Of a stretch of 19,839 bases of DNA, positions 1 to 7,395 are shown piece after piece (the first letter of the stretch is position 1; each line of letters starts with the position of its first letter). The notes beneath the pieces are model-generated. The model made no database searches, was not told where the DNA came from, and saw only the letters and a list, made by a program, of their open reading frames with translations. The DNA lies in NCBI GenBank assembly GCA_047611425.1, contig JBLFWJ010000042.1, positions 1-19,839 on the forward strand, written 5' to 3'. Both the position numbers and the translations under genes were made by a program. This stretch comes from JBLFWJ01 sp047611425. GTDB lineage: Bacteria; Bacteroidota; Bacteroidia; UBA10329.

Positions 1-1798
1 TCGTGTCTGGCGAGAAGATGGTATGGTTAGTCCAGGTAGTTGTTCCTACTTCGCGAATCTTCAATTTGTATTTGATTGCGTTCGGTACTGAATTCCAGAT
101 CAATGTAGCCTCATCAACCTGAATATTTAATTCTGAATAATAGGTTGGGTTGTCACAAGACAAATCAACAGTAACTGATACGGTATCACAGATCGTATCT
201 AATCCACACCCATTATATGCAAATAGGCAAACGGTATAGGTTCCTGGAGCCGCATAAATGTGTACCGGATTCTGGAGCGTATCACCGCTTCCATCACCAA
301 AGTCCCAAAACTGGCCGTCCGCTGTACCTGAGGTAGTATTTGTAAAAGTTGCCGTAAGATCGACAGAAGAACTTGTAAACGAAGCTGATGGAACCGGACA
401 GCCCAACACAGCCCTTACAATGTAGGCAAGGTTAAACCCGAAATCTTCAGAATTTGACCAGGTTCCATCAAAGAACACCCAAGTTGTACCTGGAAAATAA
501 TTAGATGTACCATACGCCAGGGTTATATTGCTTGTGAACGTCTCCTGAACTCCCATAGTGTACGTTCCAGCCGCAAGCGCGGTGTTCCCATTTACAATTG
601 GAAGCTGAAGCATTACACCATTTGTATCTGCTGCTGTAATGATATAGGGAACGGAAGAAGCGATCTCATTTGACGGTGTACCCGAAACCTGATCGTACAC
701 GGCAGCAATAATGGTGTCTCCCATCATAGGGCTGGTCAGGTAAAACTGAAGGGAGGAAATGTAGGTTGCCGTAACTATCTCAAAATCATTACCAATAAAC
801 CCTGAAGCAGTGTTTCCTATACCAAGGGCTCCAACGATTACATTGTTATCCCTTGAGTATACATCCGTGGATACTGAATAGAATGCGGTGTCGAAATTGT
901 TTGATGGATCCGTATCCGTTATATCGGCCGAAGCCATGGCTATAACCATATAATCATCCACCACTGCGGTGTTGAAAGGTGCTGTGGCCGCAAAATTCGC
1001 TGTTGTAAGTCCTGCCAAACTTCCCATAGTTGAGGAGTTGTTGTATTGGCTCACTCCACCTGCAGAAATATCAATATTCATAACAGGGTTAGTTGCCGCA
1101 CCATTAACATTGTTCGTCATATCGGCATTGGGCATAAGTGCTTGTACCTGCGAAGATGGAACCACAGTGTATTGCGTTCCTCGGTAAAGGTTTACAGCTG
1201 CTACATCATCCGGAAGAAGGCCTGCTGCCACTAGAATATCATCTATCACAAGAATATACTTATCAGTGGAATTATTTCTCCAAGCCAAGTAAACGTTCTG
1301 ATTTAAATAACCTGCCGCAGCCAGATCAACGGACTGTGATGCCCATACGCCAGCACTCGCAGCTGGAACTGTAAGCAAAGGAGCATTGGCCATAAAACCA
1401 GCTATTGTTGGCGTAGTAGTAGAGATCCTTACTTCGTAACCATCGGCATAGGCCGGGTCTTGGGCTTTTTCTTCCCAAGTTAAAACATTGCCGGCTGTCA
1501 AAGGGATCTGTGGACTGATCAACCAATCGTCCGATGTCCCAGCCGGGTTATACCAAGAAGTTGACATGGCCACCGTATCTGTTGCGTTGCTAAAATCTGC
1601 AGCACCGATCCATGCTGAAGTGAACGAGAAAGGCAAACTGGCGCTGGGGGTCAAAGTGTCCACATCAATGGTTAACCAAGTTCCGGGTATTCCTGTTTCG
1701 AAATCCTCTGTAAAAATTACTTGGGCTTGGGTCTGAATTGCACCTATTAGGGTGAGTGCAAAGACAAACAGCCCTGTTCTGGTAAATGCTTTTATCAT
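1..1798 (-). CDS. T9SS-type secreted adhesin, C-terminus cut by window edge
   Basis: The reading frame is open from the ATG at 1798 to base 1 with no stop, giving about 599 residues of a longer protein. Residues 1 to about 25 are a signal peptide (MIKAFTRTGLFVFALTLIGA, then a QTQAQ cleavage region). Residues about 27-190 resemble the cleaved-adhesin/choice-of-anchor J family (FTEDFETGIPGTW near the start, DDWLISPQI, a TDKYILVIDDI end). A long beta-rich middle region follows. A PKD domain at about 465-545 carries the WDFGDGS motif, and a fibronectin-III-like domain (LIWNSVPNAIKYKLKIRE) starts near 545 and runs off the edge. Such proteins in Bacteroidota usually end in a type IX sorting domain, which would lie outside the window. 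Likely role: cell-surface adhesion or an accessory domain of a secreted enzyme; no catalytic motif is visible. Several secreted-protein genes and relics lie just upstream on the same strand. Confidence 0.85.
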   Translation of the reverse strand, partial: MIKAFTRTGLFVFALTLIGAIQTQAQVIFTEDFETGIPGTWLTIDVDTLTPSASLPFSFTSAWIGAADFSNATDTVAMSTSWYNPAGTSDDWLISPQIPLTAGNVLTWEEKAQDPAYADGYEVRISTTTPTIAGFMANAPLLTVPAASAGVWASQSVDLAAAGYLNQNVYLAWRNNSTDKYILVIDDILVAAGLLPDDVAAVNLYRGTQYTVVPSSQVQALMPNADMTNNVNGAATNPVMNIDISAGGVSQYNNSSTMGSLAGLTTANFAATAPFNTAVVDDYMVIAMASADITDTDPSNNFDTAFYSVSTDVYSRDNNVIVGALGIGNTASGFIGNDFEIVTATYISSLQFYLTSPMMGDTIIAAVYDQVSGTPSNEIASSVPYIITAADTNGVMLQLPIVNGNTALAAGTYTMGVQETFTSNITLAYGTSNYFPGTTWVFFDGTWSNSEDFGFNLAYIVRAVLGCPVPSASFTSSSVDLTATFTNTTSGTADGQFWDFGDGSGDTLQNPVHIYAAPGTYTVCLFAYNGCGLDTICDTVSVTVDLSCDNPTYYSELNIQVDEATLIWNSVPNAIKYKLKIREVGTTTWTNHTIFSPDT

Positions 1799-1819
1799 GA
1801 TCTTTTGTATATGGATGGT

Positions 1820-2074
1820 TTATTTATTGTCAAACTTTTTTGTGCCCTGGTTTTTCTTTCGGGTTGCAATCGATTCAGTCTTAATTGGCTGCTTACCAGT
1901 GTAAATCGGTAATTGCGCTTTATCAGTAATTGAAACAGCGCTAGGGGTGGCCGCTTCTTTCTTTTCAACCTTTATAGCTGTTACCGGTGTGGCATCGGTT
2001 TTTGATTGGGCACTTGCCGAATTTCCTGCGAAAGCAAATATGCCGACTAAGGTTGCTGTGTATATAATTTTCAT
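1820..2074 (-). CDS. small secreted Lys/Thr-rich hypothetical protein
   Basis: An 84-residue protein that I do not recognise. Residues 1-22 (MKIIYTATLVGIFAFAGNSA, then SAQ) form a clear signal peptide. The mature part is about 60 residues, low in hydrophobics, rich in Lys, Thr, Ala and Ser, with no Cys, and ends in a basic stretch (RKKNQGTKKFDNK). It starts at an ATG and ends 21 bases before the start of the large adhesin on the same strand, so the two may be co-transcribed. A frameshifted relic of another small secreted protein with the same signal-peptide exit (AQSK) lies about 60-230 bases upstream. Function unknown; periplasmic or extracellular location is inferred from the signal peptide only. 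Confidence 0.6.
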   Translation of the reverse strand: MKIIYTATLVGIFAFAGNSASAQSKTDATPVTAIKVEKKEAATPSAVSITDKAQLPIYTGKQPIKTESIATRKKNQGTKKFDNK

Positions 2075-2137
2075 GTGTATTTGGTTAGGTGTTTAAGTTA
2101 GGAATCAATCGATTTTTGTTGTTGCTCTCACATTGAA

Positions 2138-2309
2138 CTAAGCCTTCATTTCAGAAAGTCTTTTATGCTCTGTTGAGTAGTTCACCTCCGTCTTATCCTT
2201 TTCTGCTGAAGTCTGCAGCTATTTCCGCTTTTGACTGTGCATTGGCATTGAGGATCAAAGCAAGAACCATGGCGGTAATGGGTTGGTCTTTTATTATCAA
2301 GGTTTCAAT
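2138..2309 (-). pseudogene. decayed small secreted protein gene (frameshifted)
   Basis: Reading the minus strand from 2309, the frame gives TLIIKDQPITAMVLALILNA, then NAQSKAEIAA: a good signal peptide followed by a short mature start. The frame then stops at 2193-2195. In a shifted frame after the GCAGACTTCAGCAG stretch (about 2209-2222) translation continues as TSAEKDKTEVNYSTEHKRLS, then EMKA and a TAG at 2138-2140. No ATG sits at the expected start: the codons before Thr-Leu-Ile-Ile are ATT GAA where ATG AAA would be expected, leaving TTG at 2300 or an internal ATG at 2270. Lost start codon plus frameshift suggest a relic. The rest of the 361-base gap at 2075-2435 shows nothing else I can support. 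Confidence 0.45.
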
Positions 2310-2435
2310 TTAGAGGGTTAGCAATGTATGGAAAATACTAGCGTTCCTAATGTCTGACTATTGACCACAAGGCTACTGGTTTTTGCGCATCGGAATACGT
2401 GATTGTAATATCACTCATAGGGCTTACCTCATGTA

Positions 2436-2984
2436 CTATTCCTTCAAAACTCTAAAGACTTCGCTTTGGCCATTGTTCGTCATCACTTCAATGGAATAAA
2501 GTCCCGAAGCCCCCTCAATCTCAACATCAAGGCGCACCTCATTAGCAACAGATTCCCGGTAGACCAATTGTCCGTGTACGTTCCTTACGGTGATAACTGC
2601 CGGATCTGAGTTACCGAGTACAACAGTCACCTTACCCGAAGTTGGGTTAGGGAAGACATTGATCTCTGACCATTGTGTTGATTCAGATACCCGAGATTGT
2701 TGTCCTCCTTGGAAGCTAGAAGTACCGAACAGATTATTACCGCTGTACGAACTGTAGTTTGACGTAGGACTACAGAATGTCTTCACCTTCCATTGGTAGG
2801 TGGTGCCAGACTGAAGGTTGTTCAACAGAGCAGAAGTGGTTGGAGATGAAACGTTTTTATAACTCCACGTTGAAGTGTTGTTAATTCGGTATTTCACCTT
2901 GTAGCTCGCTGCTCCGCTTACCATTCCCTCTAGCTCCAACCGAAAAGCATAGCGTACCATTGGCTTTATGTTCCAGGAATTCAA
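2436..2984 (-). pseudogene. C-terminal fragment of a T9SS protein (FnIII + sorting domain)
   Basis: A 182-residue open frame that looks like the tail of a larger surface protein. Residues about 15-95 match a fibronectin-III domain (VSGAASYKVKYRI, TTYQWKVKTFC). After a Ser/Gln-rich linker comes a type IX sorting domain of about 75 residues (INVFPNPTSGKVTV, GLYSIEVMT, ending VFRVLKE). There is no signal peptide and no ATG: the only in-frame initiator before the FnIII core, other than internal codons, is a TTG at 2984, with an in-frame TAA four codons upstream. Without a signal peptide it could not use the T9SS route, so I read it as the remnant of a larger paralogue whose N-terminal part was lost, possibly through recombination with the adhesin gene at 1-1798. 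A fused non-secreted product is unlikely. Confidence 0.6.
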
Positions 2985-3088
2985 TGCTTTATTTTAAATG
3001 AGTTGATAGGAGGTAACTAGCAACCTATCCCCTGTTTTTCATACTGTAAAACTTTGACGATTAGAATCTCTTCGATGGATCAACACAT

Positions 3089-4057
3089 CTACAGGTTTAC
3101 TAAAACCGATTGCATCACTTTGAGGCTATACGAATTTACCTTTTGATGAGAAGGCATCCATCCCAGTAAGAACCGCGTAAAGTCGGTCCATGCAATTGGA
3201 AACATGCTTCTCCATTCCTGTTCTAATGCCTTAAAATCGATTTCTATCGCGGAGTCTCCGATGGCCTTCTTTAGCTCCAAAAAATAAAAATCTAATAGCG
3301 CCTCAGAATGATCTTCACACGCATCACTCGAAAGGCAACTTCCTAAGAAATAGGCAACATCCTTCATTCCACAACCACGACCAACATATTGAAAATCCAC
3401 TACGGCTACCTTCTCACCAGATTTGGAAAAGCAGAAATTAGCGAGTTTGGCATCTCCATGTACAATAGTCTGATAGGTACACCCCGTCAGTAATTCATCT
3501 ATCTGACGAGCTTTTAGTTTCAACTCCTCGTGTTGGATCTTCTCAAACTCTTCTGGTCTGGTATCTAAATGCCAGTAGGTGCCAACCTCCCACAGGCCTT
3601 CAGGCTCTCGATTTATGAATGTACCATGAAAATTAGCCAACCATTGCAAGCAGGTTTTCACTTCCTTTAGGGTTAACTCATGTTTACGGTCAGGAAACTG
3701 GTTATCCAAATCTTCCAATATTATCCATTGCTCTAACCCTAGAGTAAATGAACCAATGAACTTTGCTGTTCTAGATGACTCTTTGCACAGATGGTTCCAT
3801 AGATGATACCATTGGGTTTCAACTTCGTAGGACCGGATCTTTCGATTATGAGAGATATCCGTATTCCAGCCTCTTGGATGTTCATTCCCCTTTTTTAGGG
3901 ATATATGCTTGACCACCACAGTACCCGGGGACGAACCCTGCAACTTAAGACGTGAGATTTCACCATAACCACTCCACAACGACTGGATAATTTCCACCTC
4001 CTCACATGAAGAAGAATTGGTAACGTTTAATAGGTAGTTCCTGAAATCGGAATTCAT
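3089..4057 (-). CDS. APH/CHK-like small-molecule kinase
   Basis: A 322-residue protein with the aminoglycoside-phosphotransferase/choline-kinase fold, closest in style to the ecdysteroid-kinase-like (EcKL/CHK) branch. Visible signatures: a glycine-containing loop near residues 27-39, the ATP-binding Lys in VVVKHI (K50), a hinge-like ILEDLD (113-118), the Brenner motif IVHGDAKLANF with catalytic Asp202 and Asn207, and the metal-binding Asp221 in VVDFQYVGRG. Length fits the family. It should transfer phosphate from ATP to a hydroxyl of a small molecule; the substrate cannot be read from sequence. It lies 168 bases downstream of the acyltransferase gene on the same strand, so it may belong to that cluster or be a separate unit. 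No signal peptide, so cytoplasmic. It is not evidence of drug resistance by itself. Confidence 0.75.
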   Translation of the reverse strand: MNSDFRNYLLNVTNSSSCEEVEIIQSLWSGYGEISRLKLQGSSPGTVVVKHISLKKGNEHPRGWNTDISHNRKIRSYEVETQWYHLWNHLCKESSRTAKFIGSFTLGLEQWIILEDLDNQFPDRKHELTLKEVKTCLQWLANFHGTFINREPEGLWEVGTYWHLDTRPEEFEKIQHEELKLKARQIDELLTGCTYQTIVHGDAKLANFCFSKSGEKVAVVDFQYVGRGCGMKDVAYFLGSCLSSDACEDHSEALLDFYFLELKKAIGDSAIEIDFKALEQEWRSMFPIAWTDFTRFLLGWMPSHQKVNSYSLKVMQSVLVNL

Positions 4058-4225
4058 AATTTGAGCACGCTGCCTTTGATTTAAAAGTGAAGGTCTAATT
4101 TACTGTTTGCAATCACGGGCTGGTGACGGTTTGAAACGCATGAAAAATTGAATTAAAAGTTCAAATCGCTGGGCCACGCAACCGCAATCAATATGCTCAT
4201 CTGGTTTAAGCGGATAGTTAGAATT

Positions 4226-5470
4226 TCAATCCATTTCCAGATGGATTCCGGTGCAAAACCCATCGAGCAATTCATCTCCAATCATGCCCTCCACTAATCC
4301 AACCGAATAGGATAGCGCACCGTTAGCTTTATGTGCAACCACGCTGATGCCAGGTTTTAAAGGAACTGGTGACAGATAGCAAACCTCTTCTAAAGTCGCA
4401 CCTAAAAATGTCTTGGGTGGTTGGCTCTCACCAAGATCTGAAAACGCAAAACTGGAGACTTTACCACCATGCGCCAGATCCGTCATGGCCTTGTATGCCC
4501 ATAATGGTACATGGCTGTACAGACGTAAGAAGTCCGCATGCTTCTGTGGCAGTTTGGCCTTAATCTGATGGCGCAACTGACCATTCAAGTTGGTAATTAA
4601 GTCATTCATTGTGCCGCTTCCATTCCGTTCCTTCCGAAAGTAGATGAAGGATAGATCGTTGCCTATCAGATGACCCTCCTCCCCTTTCTTGCGCATATCA
4701 TGCGGGGCTGCCATCCAAATAAAACTGCCTTTGGCTTGTTGTTCGTTTGCCAGTTTTTCAAAGGCTTGCATCAACATTGCTATCAGATATACACTGAAAC
4801 TCAGGTTCGCTCCATTCTCAATTGCAGACTTCTCAATTTGCTTGGTTTCCTCCTTCGTAAAATGAATAAACCGATAGATTGTCCTTGGCTTTGACACGGG
4901 TTTTGAAACAGTGGTAAGCCCCCAACCAGATGAGCCAAACGAGAATTCGGCCACCTCAAATGCATGTTTCCAAATGACACCAATGGGTCTTGATTGATTC
5001 TTTTGAATAAATCGTTCAGGAACTGAATCTTCGTTTAGACAATTTACAAACTGTAACATGCCCCGATGATCGAACAACACATGATGCATGGAAATCAACA
5101 GCGATGGTTTCCCGTGTTGGTCATGGTATAAATCGATACGGACAAGACCATTTTTCTTTTCGATGCCCACGTTCCATAAACTGGATTCAGCTTCCGTATT
5201 CAACTGGTTGGAATGAAGTACAACTGCATTGCCTTTGAAAGAGACTTCCTTCCAATATGGCGCTCGCCAGAATCTAAACTCAACCTGAAGGGAATTGACT
5301 TTATCGAGAAGCTTGGAGTTGAAGAGTCGTTCCTGAAGCTGATTCAAATCGGCTTCAGGATTCAAACGATAAAGGATTCTTGAGATGTTGCCTGACTGCC
5401 CAGCCTTCCTCATTGAGCGATCCAGTAATAACTGAAAAACGTCAGAACCAGAAAGCGAACGATTGTCCAT
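4226..5470 (-). CDS. condensation-domain-superfamily acyltransferase
   Basis: A 414-residue protein of the chloramphenicol-acetyltransferase-like superfamily (NRPS condensation domain, PapA, wax ester synthase). The catalytic HHxxxD motif is at residues 129-134 (SMHHVLFDHRG), with His in place of the usual Gly right after the Asp. A second signature, SSFAFSDLGE at about 339-348, sits where DFGWG-like or structural motifs occur in relatives. It probably moves an acyl group from a thioester to a hydroxyl or amine. It starts 11 bases after the stop of an acyl carrier protein gene on the same strand, so that carrier is the obvious acyl donor. No signal peptide or transmembrane helix is apparent. 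The HHxxxDH variant and the two-gene context leave the acceptor unknown; a carotenoid or lipid hydroxyl is one option given the divergent crtD-like gene. Confidence 0.75.
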   Translation of the reverse strand: MDNRSLSGSDVFQLLLDRSMRKAGQSGNISRILYRLNPEADLNQLQERLFNSKLLDKVNSLQVEFRFWRAPYWKEVSFKGNAVVLHSNQLNTEAESSLWNVGIEKKNGLVRIDLYHDQHGKPSLLISMHHVLFDHRGMLQFVNCLNEDSVPERFIQKNQSRPIGVIWKHAFEVAEFSFGSSGWGLTTVSKPVSKPRTIYRFIHFTKEETKQIEKSAIENGANLSFSVYLIAMLMQAFEKLANEQQAKGSFIWMAAPHDMRKKGEEGHLIGNDLSFIYFRKERNGSGTMNDLITNLNGQLRHQIKAKLPQKHADFLRLYSHVPLWAYKAMTDLAHGGKVSSFAFSDLGESQPPKTFLGATLEEVCYLSPVPLKPGISVVAHKANGALSYSVGLVEGMIGDELLDGFCTGIHLEMD

Positions 5471-5481
5471 TAAGGACCAAG

Positions 5482-5751
5482 CTAAGAATTGTCCCCTCCC
5501 GCAGGAGCAAAACGCATGGCACAGTTGGCCAATGTGTCAACGGAAGACATGTTGTCTTCCGTTAGATCGTTGGGTGGAATGTCGATTCCGAACTCATCAT
5601 CGATATGCATCACCAACTCGATAACCGTTACAGAATCAATCCCGATTTCAACAAAAGGTGTGGTTCCAGATATCTCAACTCCCTCGCCCAAAACGTTGGC
5701 TTTCAGAAACTGAATCATCATGTTGGATATTTTGCTTTTATCGACTGTCAT
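5482..5751 (-). CDS. acyl carrier protein
   Basis: An 89-residue four-helix carrier protein. The phosphopantetheine attachment motif is GIDSVTVIEL, with the modified Ser at residue 40, and the following helix (HIDDEFGIDIPPNDLT) is typical of ACPs. It is not obviously the housekeeping fatty-acid ACP: motif DSVTVIEL differs from the usual DSLDTVEL, and its neighbour is a condensation-type acyltransferase rather than fabF or fabD. The ATG at 5751 gives a normal N-terminus. It is the first gene of a probable two-gene operon with the acyltransferase (11-base gap). Likely job: to present a specialised acyl chain to that enzyme. It requires a phosphopantetheinyl transferase that is not encoded in this window. 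Confidence 0.88.
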   Translation of the reverse strand: MTVDKSKISNMMIQFLKANVLGEGVEISGTTPFVEIGIDSVTVIELVMHIDDEFGIDIPPNDLTEDNMSSVDTLANCAMRFAPAGGDNS

Positions 5752-5827
5752 TTCGACTACAATATTCGGGTTTTTTTACCCTTGTTAAGTAAATAAGATC
5801 ACGTAATCATTCCTGATTTTCGACAGG

Positions 5828-5849
5828 ATGCGAAAAACTTTGTTCGCAT
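5828..5849. promoter_or_regulatory. perfect inverted repeat in divergent intergenic region
   Basis: Seven-base perfect arms ATGCGAA and TTCGCAT are separated by eight bases. The repeat lies in the 164-base gap between the acyl carrier protein gene (minus) and the crtD-like gene (plus), about 75-90 bases from each start. Position and two-fold symmetry suit an operator for a dimeric regulator acting on both units. It is not followed by a T-run in either direction, so it is not a standard terminator. No regulator gene is adjacent, and the call rests on symmetry alone. Confidence 0.3.
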
Positions 5850-5918
5850 TTCGATTCATTAGCAATTCATAGGCCGCTTTCAGTACTTTTCAGGATTAAC
5901 GCATTATTTCAATAATTG

Positions 5919-7385
5919 TTGAAAACCGTTGCTGTAATAGGATCTGGAATTGCGGGGCTTTCGATAGCCAACCGACTTGTATCCAAAGGATTTGAGGTGA
6001 CAATTTTTGAGGCAAACGATTTTCCTGGAGGCAAGATTACGGAGCATCGCGAAAACGGTTATCGATTTGACATGGGGCCTTCGGTTCTTACCATGCCGCA
6101 TTACTTAGATGAGTTGTTCGAAATTGCTGGGGAGGATCCCCGACAGTATTTCAACTACGAAAGATTAGATCCGGTATTCAAGTATTTTTTCGAGGATGGC
6201 AACTGCATTCAAACGCATGCATCCAAAGAGAAAACGATTGAGGAATTGGTTTCAAAAACCACCGTGGCAAAGGCCGATGTTGAAACGTTCTTCAAAAGGG
6301 CGGAAGAAAAGCTCCTCCTAACGGATCCTGTTTTCTTGCAGCGTTCGCTCCACATTTGGAAGAATTACCTGGACATGGCTACACTGAAAGGCGTTCTAAA
6401 CTTCCACAGAATTGAGGCATTTACTACCATGGCCGATGCGAATCTCAAGCTATTCAAGGATGAGAAGGTGACAGCCATATTCAACCAGTATGCTGCGTAC
6501 AACGGCAGCAGCCCATTCTTGGCGCCAGCTACGCTCAATTTAATTGCCCATTATGAATTGAGTCTTGGCGCATTCTATCCTAAAGGTGGAATGCATTCGA
6601 TAACCGAATCCTTATTGCAGCTCGCAAAACATCAAGGCGTAAACATTGAACTGAATAGTTCGGTCGACAGAGTTTTGATTGAGAACAAACGAGCAATTGG
6701 TGTATCTGTAAAGGGGCGGCCTCAAAAGTTTGATTTGGTTGTTTCGAATGCCGATGTATCAAAGACTTACTCTGATCTGATTCCGAATCAATCTAAACCG
6801 ACTCGGGTTCTTGAACAGCCAAAATCAAGTTCCGTTATCGTGTTTTACTGGGGAATAAAACGAGAATTCGATTCGCTTGGATTGCACAACATGTTTATGA
6901 GTGCCAACCAAAAAACCGAAAACGAAGCCATTTTCAAATCAAAGACAATCTCTTCTGACCCTACCGTTTACCTGTACATCAGCAGCAAGGGAAACAAAGG
7001 TGATGCACCCAAAGGATTCGAGAATTGGTTTGCGATGATTACCGTTCCTCATAACTCCGGACAGGATTGGGACAGCCTTGTAGACCAAGCCAGAAAGGAT
7101 GTCCTTCTCAAACTATCGAGAATTTTAAAGACGGATATTGAACCGTTAATTGGCTATGAGCATGTTCTTGACCCACGCACAGTTGAAGCCATGACAGGCT
7201 GCACTGCTGGATCCATTTATGGCAATAGTTCCAACGGAAAATTTGCTGCATTTCTTCGGCACCCAAACTTTTCAAGTAAGATTAAAAATCTCTTTTTCTG
7301 TGGAGGAAGCGTTCACCCAGGATCCAGCATTCCGCTCTCTCTACTATCTGCAAAGATCACTTCGAACCTAATTGAAAAGGATTGA
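5919..7385 (+). CDS. crtD: CrtD-like carotenoid desaturase (FAD-dependent)
   Basis: A 488-residue amine-oxidase-fold flavoprotein of the CrtI/CrtD family. The N-terminal dinucleotide site VIGSGIAGLS leads to FEANDFPGGK and YRFDMGPSVLTMP, all typical of carotenoid desaturases. The C-terminal part FLRHPNFSSKIKNL and GGSVHPGSSIPLSLLSAK matches what I recall of the 1-hydroxycarotenoid 3,4-desaturase (CrtD) branch in Bacteroidota better than phytoene desaturase CrtI. It would introduce a 3,4 double bond in a hydroxylated acyclic end group, on the way to myxol- or saproxanthin-type pigments. There is no ATG: two consecutive TTG codons at 5916 and 5919 are the only initiators before the FAD motif, and the second gives the family-like start MKTVAVIG. 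No other crt gene is in the window. The gene meets the beta-helix gene tail-to-tail with a 10-base gap. Confidence 0.8.
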   Translation: MKTVAVIGSGIAGLSIANRLVSKGFEVTIFEANDFPGGKITEHRENGYRFDMGPSVLTMPHYLDELFEIAGEDPRQYFNYERLDPVFKYFFEDGNCIQTHASKEKTIEELVSKTTVAKADVETFFKRAEEKLLLTDPVFLQRSLHIWKNYLDMATLKGVLNFHRIEAFTTMADANLKLFKDEKVTAIFNQYAAYNGSSPFLAPATLNLIAHYELSLGAFYPKGGMHSITESLLQLAKHQGVNIELNSSVDRVLIENKRAIGVSVKGRPQKFDLVVSNADVSKTYSDLIPNQSKPTRVLEQPKSSSVIVFYWGIKREFDSLGLHNMFMSANQKTENEAIFKSKTISSDPTVYLYISSKGNKGDAPKGFENWFAMITVPHNSGQDWDSLVDQARKDVLLKLSRILKTDIEPLIGYEHVLDPRTVEAMTGCTAGSIYGNSSNGKFAAFLRHPNFSSKIKNLFFCGGSVHPGSSIPLSLLSAKITSNLIEKD

Positions 7386-7395
7386 TTACTCTGGA

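Noticed and set aside
3001..3050. Imperfect repeat GATAGG...CCTATC after the kinase gene
   Set aside because: Bulged stem and no T-run on the minus strand, so not a convincing terminator.
5769..5782. GGGT-T6-ACCC mini hairpin upstream of acp
   Set aside because: Only four-base arms around a T-run, weak as a terminator or operator.
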